A stretch of DNA of 64,000 bases, taken from positions 434,001-498,000 of the forward strand of contig NZ_JAMTCG010000004.1 in assembly GCF_024171725.1 (NCBI RefSeq). The letters are read 5' to 3'. Source of the stretch: Williamsia serinedens (GTDB taxonomy: Bacteria; Actinomycetota; Actinomycetes; Mycobacteriales; Mycobacteriaceae). How positions within the stretch are numbered: the first letter of the stretch is position 1; every line of letters starts with the position of its first letter. Both the position numbers and the translations under genes were made by a program. The notes beneath the pieces were generated by a model. That model had not been told where the DNA came from, searched no databases, and worked only from the letters and a program-made list of their open reading frames with translations. Of this stretch, positions 43,413 to 53,418 are shown piece after piece.

Positions 43413-44260
43413 CCCGCTCGGGGCAGGGCACCGCGGAGGTCGCGCCGTCGTCGGAGCGGGTTTCCCAGCTCATGGTCGGCGACGGGGTCCGTCCCGACGT
43501 CCGCCCCATGGGCCAGATCGCAGCCCTGACCGCACGGTCCTTGCGGTCCATGTTCCGCCAGGGTGAGTTCTACCTCGGGATCTTCGCGCCGATCATGCTG
43601 GCGATCTGCTTCTACGTGCCCCTGCGCAGCATCTTCGACTCGATCCCCGGGGTGCACTACGGGCAGTTCCTCATGCCGGTCATCTGTTTGCAGTCGGTCG
43701 GCTTCGTGGCGACCTCGGCGGCGATGCGCGCCGCGACGGACGCGTCGGTGGGCATCACCGAACGGCTCCGCAGCATGCCGGTCAACCCGATGATCCCGAT
43801 GATCGCGCGAATGCTGGCGAACACCCTGCTGCTGCTCGTGTCGCTCGCGTGGGCGCTGCTCGCGGGACTGGTCATCGGGTGGCGTCCCGAACACGGCGTG
43901 TTTTACTTCCTCGGGTTCGTGGTCGTGGCCCTGGTGGTGGGGATCCTGCTGGCGGTGGGCGCGGACGCGATCGGGATCCTCGCCAACAACCCGGAGGCCA
44001 CCAGCCAGGCGTTGGCGCTCCCCCAGCTCATCCTCGGGATGCTCTCGACCGGGTTCGTGCCGGAGTCGCAGTTCCCGGAGTGGATCCGCCCCTTCGCACG
44101 GAACCAGCCGATCTCCCTGTTCACGGAGTTGATGCGGGCGTTCGACAACGGGTCGGTCCCGATCGACCGGTTCGTCGCCCCCGGCGCCTGGGCCCTCGGG
44201 ATCCTCGTCGCGGTGGTCGTCGGGTTCGGCGTCGTCTTCGCCAGGGGGTACCGCAAGTGA
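43409..44260 (+). CDS. DrrB-type ABC-2 permease
   Basis: 283 residues from the ATG at 43409, which overlaps the ATPase stop (ATGA). ABC-2 family with about six hydrophobic segments; GFVPESQFPEWIRPFARNQP near the end is the usual motif of this group before the last membrane span. Expected to form a heterodimeric pore with the next gene's product. Confidence 0.9.
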   Translation: MTRSGQGTAEVAPSSERVSQLMVGDGVRPDVRPMGQIAALTARSLRSMFRQGEFYLGIFAPIMLAICFYVPLRSIFDSIPGVHYGQFLMPVICLQSVGFVATSAAMRAATDASVGITERLRSMPVNPMIPMIARMLANTLLLLVSLAWALLAGLVIGWRPEHGVFYFLGFVVVALVVGILLAVGADAIGILANNPEATSQALALPQLILGMLSTGFVPESQFPEWIRPFARNQPISLFTELMRAFDNGSVPIDRFVAPGAWALGILVAVVVGFGVVFARGYRK

Positions 44261-45513
44261 GCTGGGAGATCACCGGCGTGCCGACGACCGGCGACGGCGA
44301 CTCGTCCCGGCCGACCCGTCGCCCTCGCCACCGGTCGGGCCGGGACACATCCGCCGACCACTGGTGGCGACCGACCCCACCCGATCCGGACGCGATCGCG
44401 GCGGCCGAGACCGTCGCCATCCCGCACGCGGGCGCCCGGGCCCGGAGCGCTCCCACGCCATCTCCTCCCCCGGGTCAGCCGGGAACCGGACGACAGGTGA
44501 TGTTCCCCGGCACCGGATCGATCCGTTCGGTGGTCGGGACATGGACCGTCCTCTCCGACGACGCAGCCGGACGCACCCCCCGTCATCCCCATCCGGAGTA
44601 CCCCGAGCCCGGCGTGGACGACGCGTCGACGGTGCGGCTCACCGCGCTCCTCGCCCGGGGCGTGCCCATAGCCACCGGGGCTCCGGCGGACGTCCGTGCC
44701 CTCGCCACCGTGTTCCCGCGTCCGCACGAGACCGGCGAAACCGGTTGGCGTGCCTATCGCGAGCACACGGCGATCCTCACGGGTCGGCAGCTGCTGGTGT
44801 GGGTCCGCGACCGGACGACCCTGCTGCAGACGCTGCTCTTCCCCGCGCTCAGCATGATCATGTTCAAGGTCGTGCTCGGCGACGCGATCGGTCGCGCGAC
44901 CGGCCAGAACTCGGCGTTCGGCACGGTTCCGCTCGTCGTGTTGGTCGGCGCGATGTTCGGCTCACTGGCGGGCGGCGTCCGCCTGCAGAGCGAGCGGAAG
45001 ACCGGGCTGTTGACGAGGCTCTACGCGCTGCCCGTACACAGAGGTGCCGACCTCTCGGCGAGGATCATCACCGAGCTGGCGCGGATCCTGTTGGGCACCA
45101 TCATCCTCACGGCGTTCGGCACGATCATCGGGTTCCGCTTCAACCAGGGTCTCCTGCCGTCGCTCGGCATCTTCGCCGTCGCGCTCCTCTTCGGCGCCGC
45201 GTTCTCGACGATGGTCTTGGCGCTCGCCCTGTCGTCGTCGCGATTGCCGCTGGTCCCGATCGTGTCACTTGTGTCGAGCTTGTTCATGTTCTTCAACTCG
45301 GGGTTCTCCCCGATCCGCGCCTACCCGGAGATCCTGCGGCCGATCGTCGCGAATCAACCCATGACCTGCGCCATCGACGCCATGCGGGCGTTGGCGACCG
45401 GTGGAGACCTCGGGTCGAGCCTGTGGAAGACGTGCGCCTGGGCGATCGGCGCGCTGCTCGTCTTCACCTACCCCGCCATCCGCGGCTACCGGCGGGCCGC
45501 CGCGGCACGCTGA
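44257..45513 (+). CDS. DrrC-type ABC-2 permease with long amino extension
   Basis: 418 residues from the GTG at 44257, overlapping the previous stop (GTGA). Residues from about 175 onward are an ABC-2 permease (SGFSPIRAYPEILRPIVANQP as the conserved late motif). The first roughly 165 residues are a Pro/Arg/Ala-rich hydrophilic tail not usual for this family. A later start would shorten it, but the coupling to the upstream stop favours GTG 44257. It converges on cysM with an 18-nt gap. Confidence 0.88.
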   Translation: MSWEITGVPTTGDGDSSRPTRRPRHRSGRDTSADHWWRPTPPDPDAIAAAETVAIPHAGARARSAPTPSPPPGQPGTGRQVMFPGTGSIRSVVGTWTVLSDDAAGRTPRHPHPEYPEPGVDDASTVRLTALLARGVPIATGAPADVRALATVFPRPHETGETGWRAYREHTAILTGRQLLVWVRDRTTLLQTLLFPALSMIMFKVVLGDAIGRATGQNSAFGTVPLVVLVGAMFGSLAGGVRLQSERKTGLLTRLYALPVHRGADLSARIITELARILLGTIILTAFGTIIGFRFNQGLLPSLGIFAVALLFGAAFSTMVLALALSSSRLPLVPIVSLVSSLFMFFNSGFSPIRAYPEILRPIVANQPMTCAIDAMRALATGGDLGSSLWKTCAWAIGALLVFTYPAIRGYRRAAAAR

Positions 45514-45531
45514 CCGCCGCCGCGTGAGACC

Positions 45532-46539
<1,008 letters not shown>

Positions 46540-46688
46540 TCAGTGCGTGTGGGGTGACACCATGAGGATCCGTGCGTCAATGGTAAAGGGATCGGTGATC
46601 GAAAAGCCCGTGTTACCGAGAACGCGCAGTTTGCCGTCGTGCATTCGACGGACGCCACATCGCCCGATTCCCCGGGGGGAGGAGACCG

Positions 46689-48128
46689 ATGCGCCGACTC
46701 ACGCCGCGCGACGCGGGGTACGTCTACCTGGTCGACGGGTTCATCAGCTCGCGTGTCATCTCGTGCTGGGTGCTGGCACGAGACGACGGCGACCCGACCG
46801 GACTGGACGGCCGGTCCTTCGTGGACCTGCTCTGCAGCCGACTCTCGGTCGACGACATGTTCGCGTCGGTACTCCGACGCTCACCGGCGGACGTCGGAGA
46901 GCCCTACTGGGTCGTCGATCCCCGTGTCGACATCGAAGACCACATCCGGGTGCGACCCGAGCGCATGACGTGGCGGCAGGCGCAGGAGCTGATCGCCGAC
47001 GAGGCCGAGAAACCGTTCGACACCCGCCGTCCGCTGTGGTCGATCGTCGTGCTGTCCGACGTGGTCGGAATGCCCTCCCGCCCCGGCTCGTCGACGGTGC
47101 TCGCCGTGTCCTTCCATCATGCGGCGTTCGACGGCATCGCCTGGGAGCGCCGGATGCACCGTCTCCTCGCCGACGAACCGGACCGACCTGCGGAACCCAC
47201 CCCGATCGGGCCGCTGGACACCGCGTGGTGGTGGATCGTCACGCGCGATGCCCTGTGGTCACCGATACGGTGGGCGACATTCGTCGTCGCGCTGGTGCGC
47301 GCGGTGGTCGAGACTCGCCGTCGGGCCCGCCGATCGTCGACCCGCGGTGCCGTGTACGACCGCCGCGGTGCGCCCGTCACGCGGTTCAACCTCGGTCTGC
47401 GCGGTCGCCGGTGGACGGACTACGTGGAGTTCGACGAGGACGTGCTCGCCCGCATCGCCGGACTGTCAGCGGGCGCGACCGCGAACGACGCGCTGCTGTC
47501 GGTGGTCGCCGGTGCCGTTCACCGGTTCCTGTCCGAGGCCGACGAGCGCCCCGACCGGCCGCTGGTCTGCCTGGTGCCGATGAGCACGAGACGATGGGAG
47601 TCCGACGAGACCGATCCGGGTACCGCCAACCGTTTCCTGCCGCTGACGGTCTCGCTCCACTCCGACGTCGGCGACGTCACCGCTCGTGTCGAGGCGATCG
47701 CCCGCAGTTCACGAGCCGAACGCGAGCGAGCCGAGACCGTCGTGACGAGCCACTTCTGGCACGCTGTGAAACTCGCGCCCGCCTCGGCACTCCGGATCTC
47801 GGGCGCCGTGGCGCGTCGTCGAGGCCACATGCCGGGTGCCACGACGGCGGTCAACACGGTGGTCTCGACGATCGTCAACACGACGCCGGTCGCGACGGTG
47901 GCGGGCGTGCCCGTGGTGTCCGGGTTCGCGGTCTCCCCCCTGGGGAACGAGACCGCCCTCTCCCATTGCGCTGTCGTGGGCCTCGGCCGCGTCCGACTGT
48001 GCGTCACAGCCGACGACCGGGTGCTCCCGGACATGACGGCCTACCTTCGTGCACTCCGGGCATCGCTCGACGAGCACCGCGCCGCGCTGCGGTCCGTCGA
48101 GGTGGGCTCAGGCGGTCGCGTCGAGTGA
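46689..48128 (+). CDS. WS/DGAT-family acyltransferase
   Basis: 479 residues; ATG at 46689 follows GGGGAGGAG. The acyltransferase motif HHxxxDG reads HHAAFDG at 143-149 and RPLWS precedes it by about 30 residues, as in wax ester synthase/diacylglycerol acyltransferases of actinobacteria, which move acyl groups from acyl-CoA to alcohols or diacylglycerol. The fold is that of NRPS C domains. It may be lipid-storage housekeeping or could act on the NRPS product; the sequence does not decide. Its last 21 nt overlap the tail of the opposite-strand split-barrel gene. Confidence 0.85.
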   Translation: MRRLTPRDAGYVYLVDGFISSRVISCWVLARDDGDPTGLDGRSFVDLLCSRLSVDDMFASVLRRSPADVGEPYWVVDPRVDIEDHIRVRPERMTWRQAQELIADEAEKPFDTRRPLWSIVVLSDVVGMPSRPGSSTVLAVSFHHAAFDGIAWERRMHRLLADEPDRPAEPTPIGPLDTAWWWIVTRDALWSPIRWATFVVALVRAVVETRRRARRSSTRGAVYDRRGAPVTRFNLGLRGRRWTDYVEFDEDVLARIAGLSAGATANDALLSVVAGAVHRFLSEADERPDRPLVCLVPMSTRRWESDETDPGTANRFLPLTVSLHSDVGDVTARVEAIARSSRAERERAETVVTSHFWHAVKLAPASALRISGAVARRRGHMPGATTAVNTVVSTIVNTTPVATVAGVPVVSGFAVSPLGNETALSHCAVVGLGRVRLCVTADDRVLPDMTAYLRALRASLDEHRAALRSVEVGSGGRVE

Positions 48129-48533
48129 GGCGATGACCTTGGTCGGTTCGATCCAGACGACGAGCTCGCCGGGGACACCGTTGCGCGCGCCGAACTCCTC
48201 GGCGCGGTCGGCACCCATGTAGCGTCCGCCGGTCTCGGTGGCGATCCGACGGACCTCGTCCATGTCCTCACCGATCCTGGCGATCCCCTGGACCTGGACG
48301 AAGGCATACGGCGGCTCGGGCAGGTCGACGGTCATCACCACCCGCGGATCCCGGGAGATCGCACGCCCCTTCGCCGTGGCAGCGCCGGTGTTGAAGGCGA
48401 TGCGGTCCCCGTCGAGGACGAACCACACCGGGGCGGCGACCGGCCGCCCGTCGGAGGCGGTCCACCCGAGGTGACCGGTCCTCGTCCCCTCCGAGAGGAA
48501 TGCACGGATCTGCGGGTCGTCCAAGGAGGCCAT
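48108..48533 (-). CDS. PPOX-class F420/FMN split-barrel protein
   Basis: 141 residues from MASLDDPQIRAFLSEG. GHLGWTASDGRPVAAPVWFVLDGD and the later TAKGRAISRDPRVVMTVD fit the flavin/deazaflavin-dependent oxidoreductase family with a six-stranded barrel (Rv1155-like). Substrate unknown. The ATG at 48533 is 5 nt after the mftG stop, so it is probably the last gene of the mftEFG run; a longer open frame upstream is a shadow of mftG. A weak ribosome binding site fits translational coupling. Confidence 0.8.
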   Translation of the reverse strand: MASLDDPQIRAFLSEGTRTGHLGWTASDGRPVAAPVWFVLDGDRIAFNTGAATAKGRAISRDPRVVMTVDLPEPPYAFVQVQGIARIGEDMDEVRRIATETGGRYMGADRAEEFGARNGVPGELVVWIEPTKVIASLDATA

Positions 48534-48538
48534 GGCCG

Positions 48539-49849
48539 TCAGGATAGTCCCGCCGCGGCGACCTGCTCGCCGATCACCGACGCCGCCATCATCACCGTCG
48601 CGTGCGGTCCGCTCGAGAGCGGTGTCGGCAGCCCAGCCGCGTCGGCGACCCACAGCCCGTCGACGCCACGGACCCGGCCGTCCCAGTCGGCCGCGCTCCC
48701 CAGTGGCAGTGCCCCCCAGGCATGGTGGGAGGTGCTGAGCGTGTCGTCGACGGTCGTCGATCCCGGGACGACGAGCCCGGCGAAGTCGGGTCCGTCGAGC
48801 ATCGCGGCGACCTCGTCGGCGAGCGCTCGCATCCGGGCCGTGCCCGCCGCGTCCGGCCGTCCGAGGTCGATGTCGGACGTGCCGTCGGGCGCGATCGTGA
48901 TCGACCCCGGTCCGACCGGCCGCATCGCCGCCACCCCGATCGCCGGCCCGGACCGCGGTACACCGTCGACGTGGTCCGCGAAATCGTGTTCGTAGCAGCG
49001 GATCTCGAACCCGTCGTCGGTGTGGACCACGCTCTGCAGCACCGGCCCGATCGGCCCCGGACCGATGGACACACCTCGACTGCGGACCAGCACCTCACGG
49101 TGTTCGGCGAGAGGCATGGTGGTCGCCACACCCGACCGGGCGGCCACCGTGGCGGATCCGATCGTGCCGGCGCACAACACGACCACGTCGGCCGGGATGG
49201 CCGTCCCGTCGACAAGGATCACCGATCGCACTGTCTCCGAGTCGATCTCGATCCGCTCGACAGGACTGCGGACGCGCAGCGTGACGTTCGGGCGCGCGAC
49301 GGCGGCGGACAGGAGCGCATCCGCCGCCGTCCGCCGTCGCGAACCCGTCGCGTTCAGCCGCACCCGTACGATGCCCGCGGTGGGCCACACCCCCGCGACG
49401 TGCTCGTGGCCGGCACGTCGCATCGCGGCCTCGAACGCCCGCGCACGGGGACGTAGTTCCGCGTCCGGGACGCGACGGACGGCCATCGCTCCCCCGCCGG
49501 CGTCGCCGCCGTCGAGCGAGGTGTACACGTCCTCGACGAGCTGCGGATCCCAGGTGGACCGGGCCCAGCCGGCGAGATCGCAGGCGTGGGCGCGCAGGAA
49601 GTATCCACCGTTCACGGCGGACGACCCGCCGAGCCCGGCGCCTCGCGGCAGGGCGGTCCCGTCGCGGTCGTGGTGCACCCGGACCCGCGACGGGTCGGCG
49701 AGCGGGAGGACCGCCAGATCCACCGGCGGCGCGGCGCCCCCGGCCTCGAGCACCAGTACGTCGTCGACCCCGGATCGACCGACCCTGTCGGCGACGACGC
49801 ATCCGGCGCTGCCCGCCCCCACGACGACGACGCGCCTCCGGACGGTCAC
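48539..49849 (-). CDS. mftG: Mycofactocin dehydrogenase MftG (GMC oxidoreductase)
   Basis: 436 residues from the GTG at 49849. FAD-binding VVVVGAGSAGCVVADR at the start, GAGLGGSSAVNGGYFLRA near residue 88 and the carboxy-terminal GLWVADAAGLPTPLSSGPHATVMM are GMC-family landmarks; the short length and position after mftF identify MftG, which in mycobacteria links reduced mycofactocin to the respiratory chain during growth on alcohols. The start lies 11 nt after the mftF stop. The same open frame extends far upstream only because of GC-rich shadow coding. Confidence 0.92.
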   Translation of the reverse strand: MTVRRRVVVVGAGSAGCVVADRVGRSGVDDVLVLEAGGAAPPVDLAVLPLADPSRVRVHHDRDGTALPRGAGLGGSSAVNGGYFLRAHACDLAGWARSTWDPQLVEDVYTSLDGGDAGGGAMAVRRVPDAELRPRARAFEAAMRRAGHEHVAGVWPTAGIVRVRLNATGSRRRTAADALLSAAVARPNVTLRVRSPVERIEIDSETVRSVILVDGTAIPADVVVLCAGTIGSATVAARSGVATTMPLAEHREVLVRSRGVSIGPGPIGPVLQSVVHTDDGFEIRCYEHDFADHVDGVPRSGPAIGVAAMRPVGPGSITIAPDGTSDIDLGRPDAAGTARMRALADEVAAMLDGPDFAGLVVPGSTTVDDTLSTSHHAWGALPLGSAADWDGRVRGVDGLWVADAAGLPTPLSSGPHATVMMAASVIGEQVAAAGLS

Positions 49850-49860
49850 GATCCGCGGTG

Positions 49861-51330
49861 TCAGTGCGCGGCCGACGTCGCGACCGACCGCGGCCGGGAG
49901 GCGCCGGACGCCCGCACGATGGTGGGCCGCAGGGCGGTGGTGGTCCGCGTCGTCACGACTCCCTGCCACAGGCCCGTGCCGTAGGCGAGGTCGCCGAGGC
50001 GGCGCAGCACCAGGAACCGGGTGACCCCGAGCGGCTCGATCGGGTCGGGGTTGAGCATCTCCGCGCGAACCCATTCCGCGACACCGTCGACCACTGCGAC
50101 CGCCACGAGCACGCTGCGGAAGCGTGCGGAGAGCAGCGCGAGCAGCAGTGAGACCGGCCAGTAGTGGCGGCACAGCGCGGCGGCCATCTGGAGGAAGCCG
50201 AACCCCACCGCCTCGGCGGTGAGACGCGCGGCGACGGTCGCGGCGTCCGGCACGGTCTCGACCCGGCGGTACACCCGGCCCGCGATCACCGCGATCATCG
50301 CCAGGATCACCCCGGCGCCCCACCGAGACCGGGTGAGTGCGGCGAGCGCGGCGATCGCCGTCGGCACCGTCACCACGACAGGGGCCGCATGCCCCGGGTG
50401 TCGGTCCGAGAGCGGCGCCGCTCCCGTCCCGTAGAAGCGGCGCCGGGACAGAGCTGCGCCGAGCGCGGTCCGGTGGTCGTGGGCGACCCGGGCGATCGGG
50501 TCGTAGCGCACGGTCCAGCCCGCGGCGGTGAGACGCCAGCACAGGTCCACGTCCTCGGCGACCTGCATGCGCTCGTCGAATCCGGGGAATGCGCTGCGTC
50601 GCACGATGATCGCGGCGCTCGGCACGTAGGACAGTCGGGTGCCGGGGACCACCGGACCCTCCCGACGTCCCATGTCGAGCGACGAACAGAGCGCCTCGTA
50701 CCGCACGGTCACGCCCCCGTCGTGGGAGAGTGCGACGACCCGGGGCGCGACCACGGCCACCGCAGGATCGGAGAAATGCGCGAGAAGCGTGAACAGCCAG
50801 GCACTCTCGGGCACGACGTCCGAGTCGACGAAGGCCACGAACGGCGTCTGCGCGCGGGCGGCCCCGAGGTTGCGTGCCGCGCCGGGGCCCACGCTCTCCT
50901 CGGTGCGCACGACGGCCGCGCCGGGCGCCACCACCGGGACGCGCGAACCGTCGTCGACGACGACCACGTGCGCCGCGTCGAGCGCGTCCAACAGTCGATC
51001 GATCCCGGACTGGTTGTCGCGCACGGGGATCACGATCGTGACGTCGTCGACGGACGGTCCGAACATCGGCCGCGGGTGGCCGACGCCCGCGTCGAGCAGC
51101 CGTCGCGCGACGGTCGCCGTCGCCTCGTCGGACACCACGAGCCGACCGTCGCAGTCGATCATCGAGGCGGCCCGCGGCGCGAGCGACAGCAGCCGCGTCG
51201 GCGACCCGCCGACGAGGTGTCGCCCGTCCGCGGAGACGGTGACGCGCGAGTCGACCTGGACCTGGAACCCGTCGGGGAGTCGGGTCGTCGGCGGGCCGTC
51301 CTGCGCAGCGGTCGGCACCTCGTCGGTCAT
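49861..51330 (-). CDS. mftF: Mycofactocin glycosyltransferase MftF
   Basis: 489 residues from the ATG at 51330, overlapping the mftE stop by 4 nt. An amino-terminal MftF-specific part (residues 1-90) is followed by a GT2 domain with VTIVIPVRDN, VVDDGS, VDSDVVP and the AEDVDLCWRL motif, then hydrophobic segments. MftF adds a beta-1,4-glucan chain to premycofactocin. Confidence 0.95.
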   Translation of the reverse strand: MTDEVPTAAQDGPPTTRLPDGFQVQVDSRVTVSADGRHLVGGSPTRLLSLAPRAASMIDCDGRLVVSDEATATVARRLLDAGVGHPRPMFGPSVDDVTIVIPVRDNQSGIDRLLDALDAAHVVVVDDGSRVPVVAPGAAVVRTEESVGPGAARNLGAARAQTPFVAFVDSDVVPESAWLFTLLAHFSDPAVAVVAPRVVALSHDGGVTVRYEALCSSLDMGRREGPVVPGTRLSYVPSAAIIVRRSAFPGFDERMQVAEDVDLCWRLTAAGWTVRYDPIARVAHDHRTALGAALSRRRFYGTGAAPLSDRHPGHAAPVVVTVPTAIAALAALTRSRWGAGVILAMIAVIAGRVYRRVETVPDAATVAARLTAEAVGFGFLQMAAALCRHYWPVSLLLALLSARFRSVLVAVAVVDGVAEWVRAEMLNPDPIEPLGVTRFLVLRRLGDLAYGTGLWQGVVTTRTTTALRPTIVRASGASRPRSVATSAAH

Positions 51331-52052
51331 GCGAGCACCCCCCGATCGCCCGGCGACCAGCGCCGCGCCCCCGCGACGAGTCGGTCCACCATCCCGTCGA
51401 CGATGCGACGACCGTCCTCGGGATCGGCGGAGCGGGCGTCCCCCAGGACGCCGTTCGCACTGACGGCGCGCACGCCGGCCGTCCGGAGCGTGCCCATGAG
51501 GTCCCCGATGCGCGCGGTGGCGCCCACCGCGATCTGTTCGCGGACCACCGCGTCGGGTGAGATCGACAGCAGCACGGCCGTTTCCGTCCGACCTGCGTGC
51601 GCGTCGCCGTCGGGGGCGACACATGCCCACCACGCCACGTCCCGCCCCTCCGACCGGAGCAGGGCGACCGCATCGACGACGGTGTGCGCGTTGCCACCGT
51701 GCGCGTTGACGACGAGCAGCCGCGACGCCCACCGGCACACACTGCGTCCGAACTCGACGAGAAGCAGCCGGAGCGCGTCGTGCCCGATCGACACCGTGCC
51801 CGGGAACCCCTCGTGTTCGCCGCTCGCGCCGTAGGCGAGCGGCGGCGCCAGCACCACGTCGTGACCCTCCGCCGCGAGACGATCGACCGCCCGACGGGCG
51901 ACGGTCTCCGCGATCCGGGTGTCGGTGTCGAGCGGGAGGTGGGGCCCGTGCTGCTCGAGCGCTCCGAGCGGGACCACGACCGTCCACCGGCGGTCGTCCA
52001 GCTCGGGCCAGGTCTGCGCACCGAGCCCACCGGGGCGGGTCATCCTGGCCAT
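51327..52052 (-). CDS. mftE: Mycofactocin peptidase MftE (creatininase family)
   Basis: 241 residues. EQHGPHLPLDTDTRIA and VVNAHGGNAHT are the metal-binding motifs of the creatininase fold. MftE cuts the MftC-modified MftA to release the Val-Tyr derived core. Two ATG codons (52052 and 52043) are possible; neither has a strong ribosome binding site, and a promoter-like pair just upstream suggests a very short leader. First gene of the mftE-F-G run, which is cut off from mftABCD by the mcr gene. Confidence 0.94.
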   Translation of the reverse strand: MARMTRPGGLGAQTWPELDDRRWTVVVPLGALEQHGPHLPLDTDTRIAETVARRAVDRLAAEGHDVVLAPPLAYGASGEHEGFPGTVSIGHDALRLLLVEFGRSVCRWASRLLVVNAHGGNAHTVVDAVALLRSEGRDVAWWACVAPDGDAHAGRTETAVLLSISPDAVVREQIAVGATARIGDLMGTLRTAGVRAVSANGVLGDARSADPEDGRRIVDGMVDRLVAGARRWSPGDRGVLA

Positions 52053-52069
52053 GCTAGTCACCGCGACGG

Positions 52070-52097
52070 ATTCTGAACACCCGATCCACGAACGCAA
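52070..52097 (-). promoter_or_regulatory. Possible promoter of mftEFG
   Basis: On the minus strand TTGCGT (52097-52092), 16 nt, CAGAAT (52075-52070), ending 17 nt before the first mftE ATG. The mftE run needs its own promoter because the preceding gene is on the other strand. Confidence 0.35.
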
Positions 52098-52244
52098 TTG
52101 ACCGTTCCGCGACCGCGGTCCGACAGCCGACCGCAGGCGCGGCCCCCACCCTGACGCCCGAACGCGCCAGGGCTCATGCGATGCTGTTCGACGAGGCGAG
52201 CGAGTGCTCGGTCTGTAGGCGAACGAGCGACGACGAGGTGGCCC

Positions 52245-53387
52245 ATGAGCAGCGCCCCGAACACCGGTACCCCCGAGACGACGGCACGGTCCACGACCAC
52301 GCGACCCGGCCCACTGGGCGGCATCCGCGTCATCGAGTTCGCGGGGATCGGTCCCGGCCCCCACGCCTCGATGCTGCTCGCCGATCTCGGCGCCGACGTC
52401 GTCCGCGTGCAGCGGGCGGGATCGCTGCCCGCGGAGGGCCGGGCCGCCGACCAGTTGCTGCGCGGTCGGTCCTCGGTCGTCGAGGCCGACCTCAAGTCGC
52501 CCGCGGACCGCGAGGAGGTGCTGCGACTCGTCGAGAGGGCCGACGTGATCGTGGAAGGTTTCCGGCCGGGGGTGATGGAACGGTTGGGGCTCGGCCCCGA
52601 CGAGCTGCTGCAGCGCAATCCGCGACTCGTCTACGGCCGCATGACCGGATGGGGCCAGGACGGCCCACTGGCCGACCGTGCCGGCCACGACATCAACTAC
52701 ATCTCGCTCACCGGCATGCTGCACGCGATCGGCCGCGCCGACGAGCGCCCCGTCCCTCCCCTGAACCTCGTGGGGGACTTCGGCGGTGGGTCGATGTTCC
52801 TCGTCGTCGGCGTGCTCGCGGCGCTCGTCGAGAGGGGCATCTCGGGCCGTGGTCAGGTCGTCGACGCGGCCATGGTCGACGGCGCATCCGTCCTCGGCCA
52901 GATGATGTGGGCGTTCCGCGGGACCGGGCTGTGGCAGGACCGGCGCGGCGTCAACCTCCTCGACACCGGCGCCCCGTACTACGAGGTGTACGAGACCTCC
53001 GACGGTCGTTACATGGCGGTCGGCGCCATCGAGCCGCAGTTCTACGCCCAGCTGATCGAGGGCCTCGGCCTGTCCGACGCAGACCTGCCCGACCAGAACG
53101 ACATCGCCCGCTGGCCAGAGCTGCGGGCCCGGTTCACCGAGACGTTCGGGAGCCGTACCCGGGACGAGTGGGCCGCGGTGTTCGACGGCACCGACGCCTG
53201 CACCACCCCGGTGTTGGACTTCACCGAGGCACCGGACCACCCGCATCTCGCGGCGCGCGGCACCATCGCCGACATCGACGGCGTCACGCAGGCCTCTGTC
53301 GCACCGCGGTTCTCCCGGACCGTGCCCGACACCCCGCAGGGCCCGGTCCGCACGGCGACGCCGGCCGCCCAGGTGTGGACCGACTGA
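52245..53387 (+). CDS. mcr: Alpha-methylacyl-CoA racemase (Mcr type)
   Basis: 380 residues from ATG 52245 (GAGGTGG before it). Family III CoA-transferase fold, very close in text to M. tuberculosis MCR (Rv1143). Catalytic and CoA-site residues fall at a constant offset of 22: Arg113, His148 ([10 protein letters not shown]), Asp178 ([11 protein letters not shown]) and Glu263 (AIEPQFYA). It interconverts (2R)- and (2S)-2-methylacyl-CoAs, needed for beta-oxidation of branched chains and the sterol side chain. It lies on the opposite strand between the two mycofactocin gene runs. Confidence 0.93.
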   Translation: MSSAPNTGTPETTARSTTTRPGPLGGIRVIEFAGIGPGPHASMLLADLGADVVRVQRAGSLPAEGRAADQLLRGRSSVVEADLKSPADREEVLRLVERADVIVEGFRPGVMERLGLGPDELLQRNPRLVYGRMTGWGQDGPLADRAGHDINYISLTGMLHAIGRADERPVPPLNLVGDFGGGSMFLVVGVLAALVERGISGRGQVVDAAMVDGASVLGQMMWAFRGTGLWQDRRGVNLLDTGAPYYEVYETSDGRYMAVGAIEPQFYAQLIEGLGLSDADLPDQNDIARWPELRARFTETFGSRTRDEWAAVFDGTDACTTPVLDFTEAPDHPHLAARGTIADIDGVTQASVAPRFSRTVPDTPQGPVRTATPAAQVWTD

Positions 53388-53418
53388 GACGCGGCCCCGG
53401 GGCTGCACCCTCACGGGC

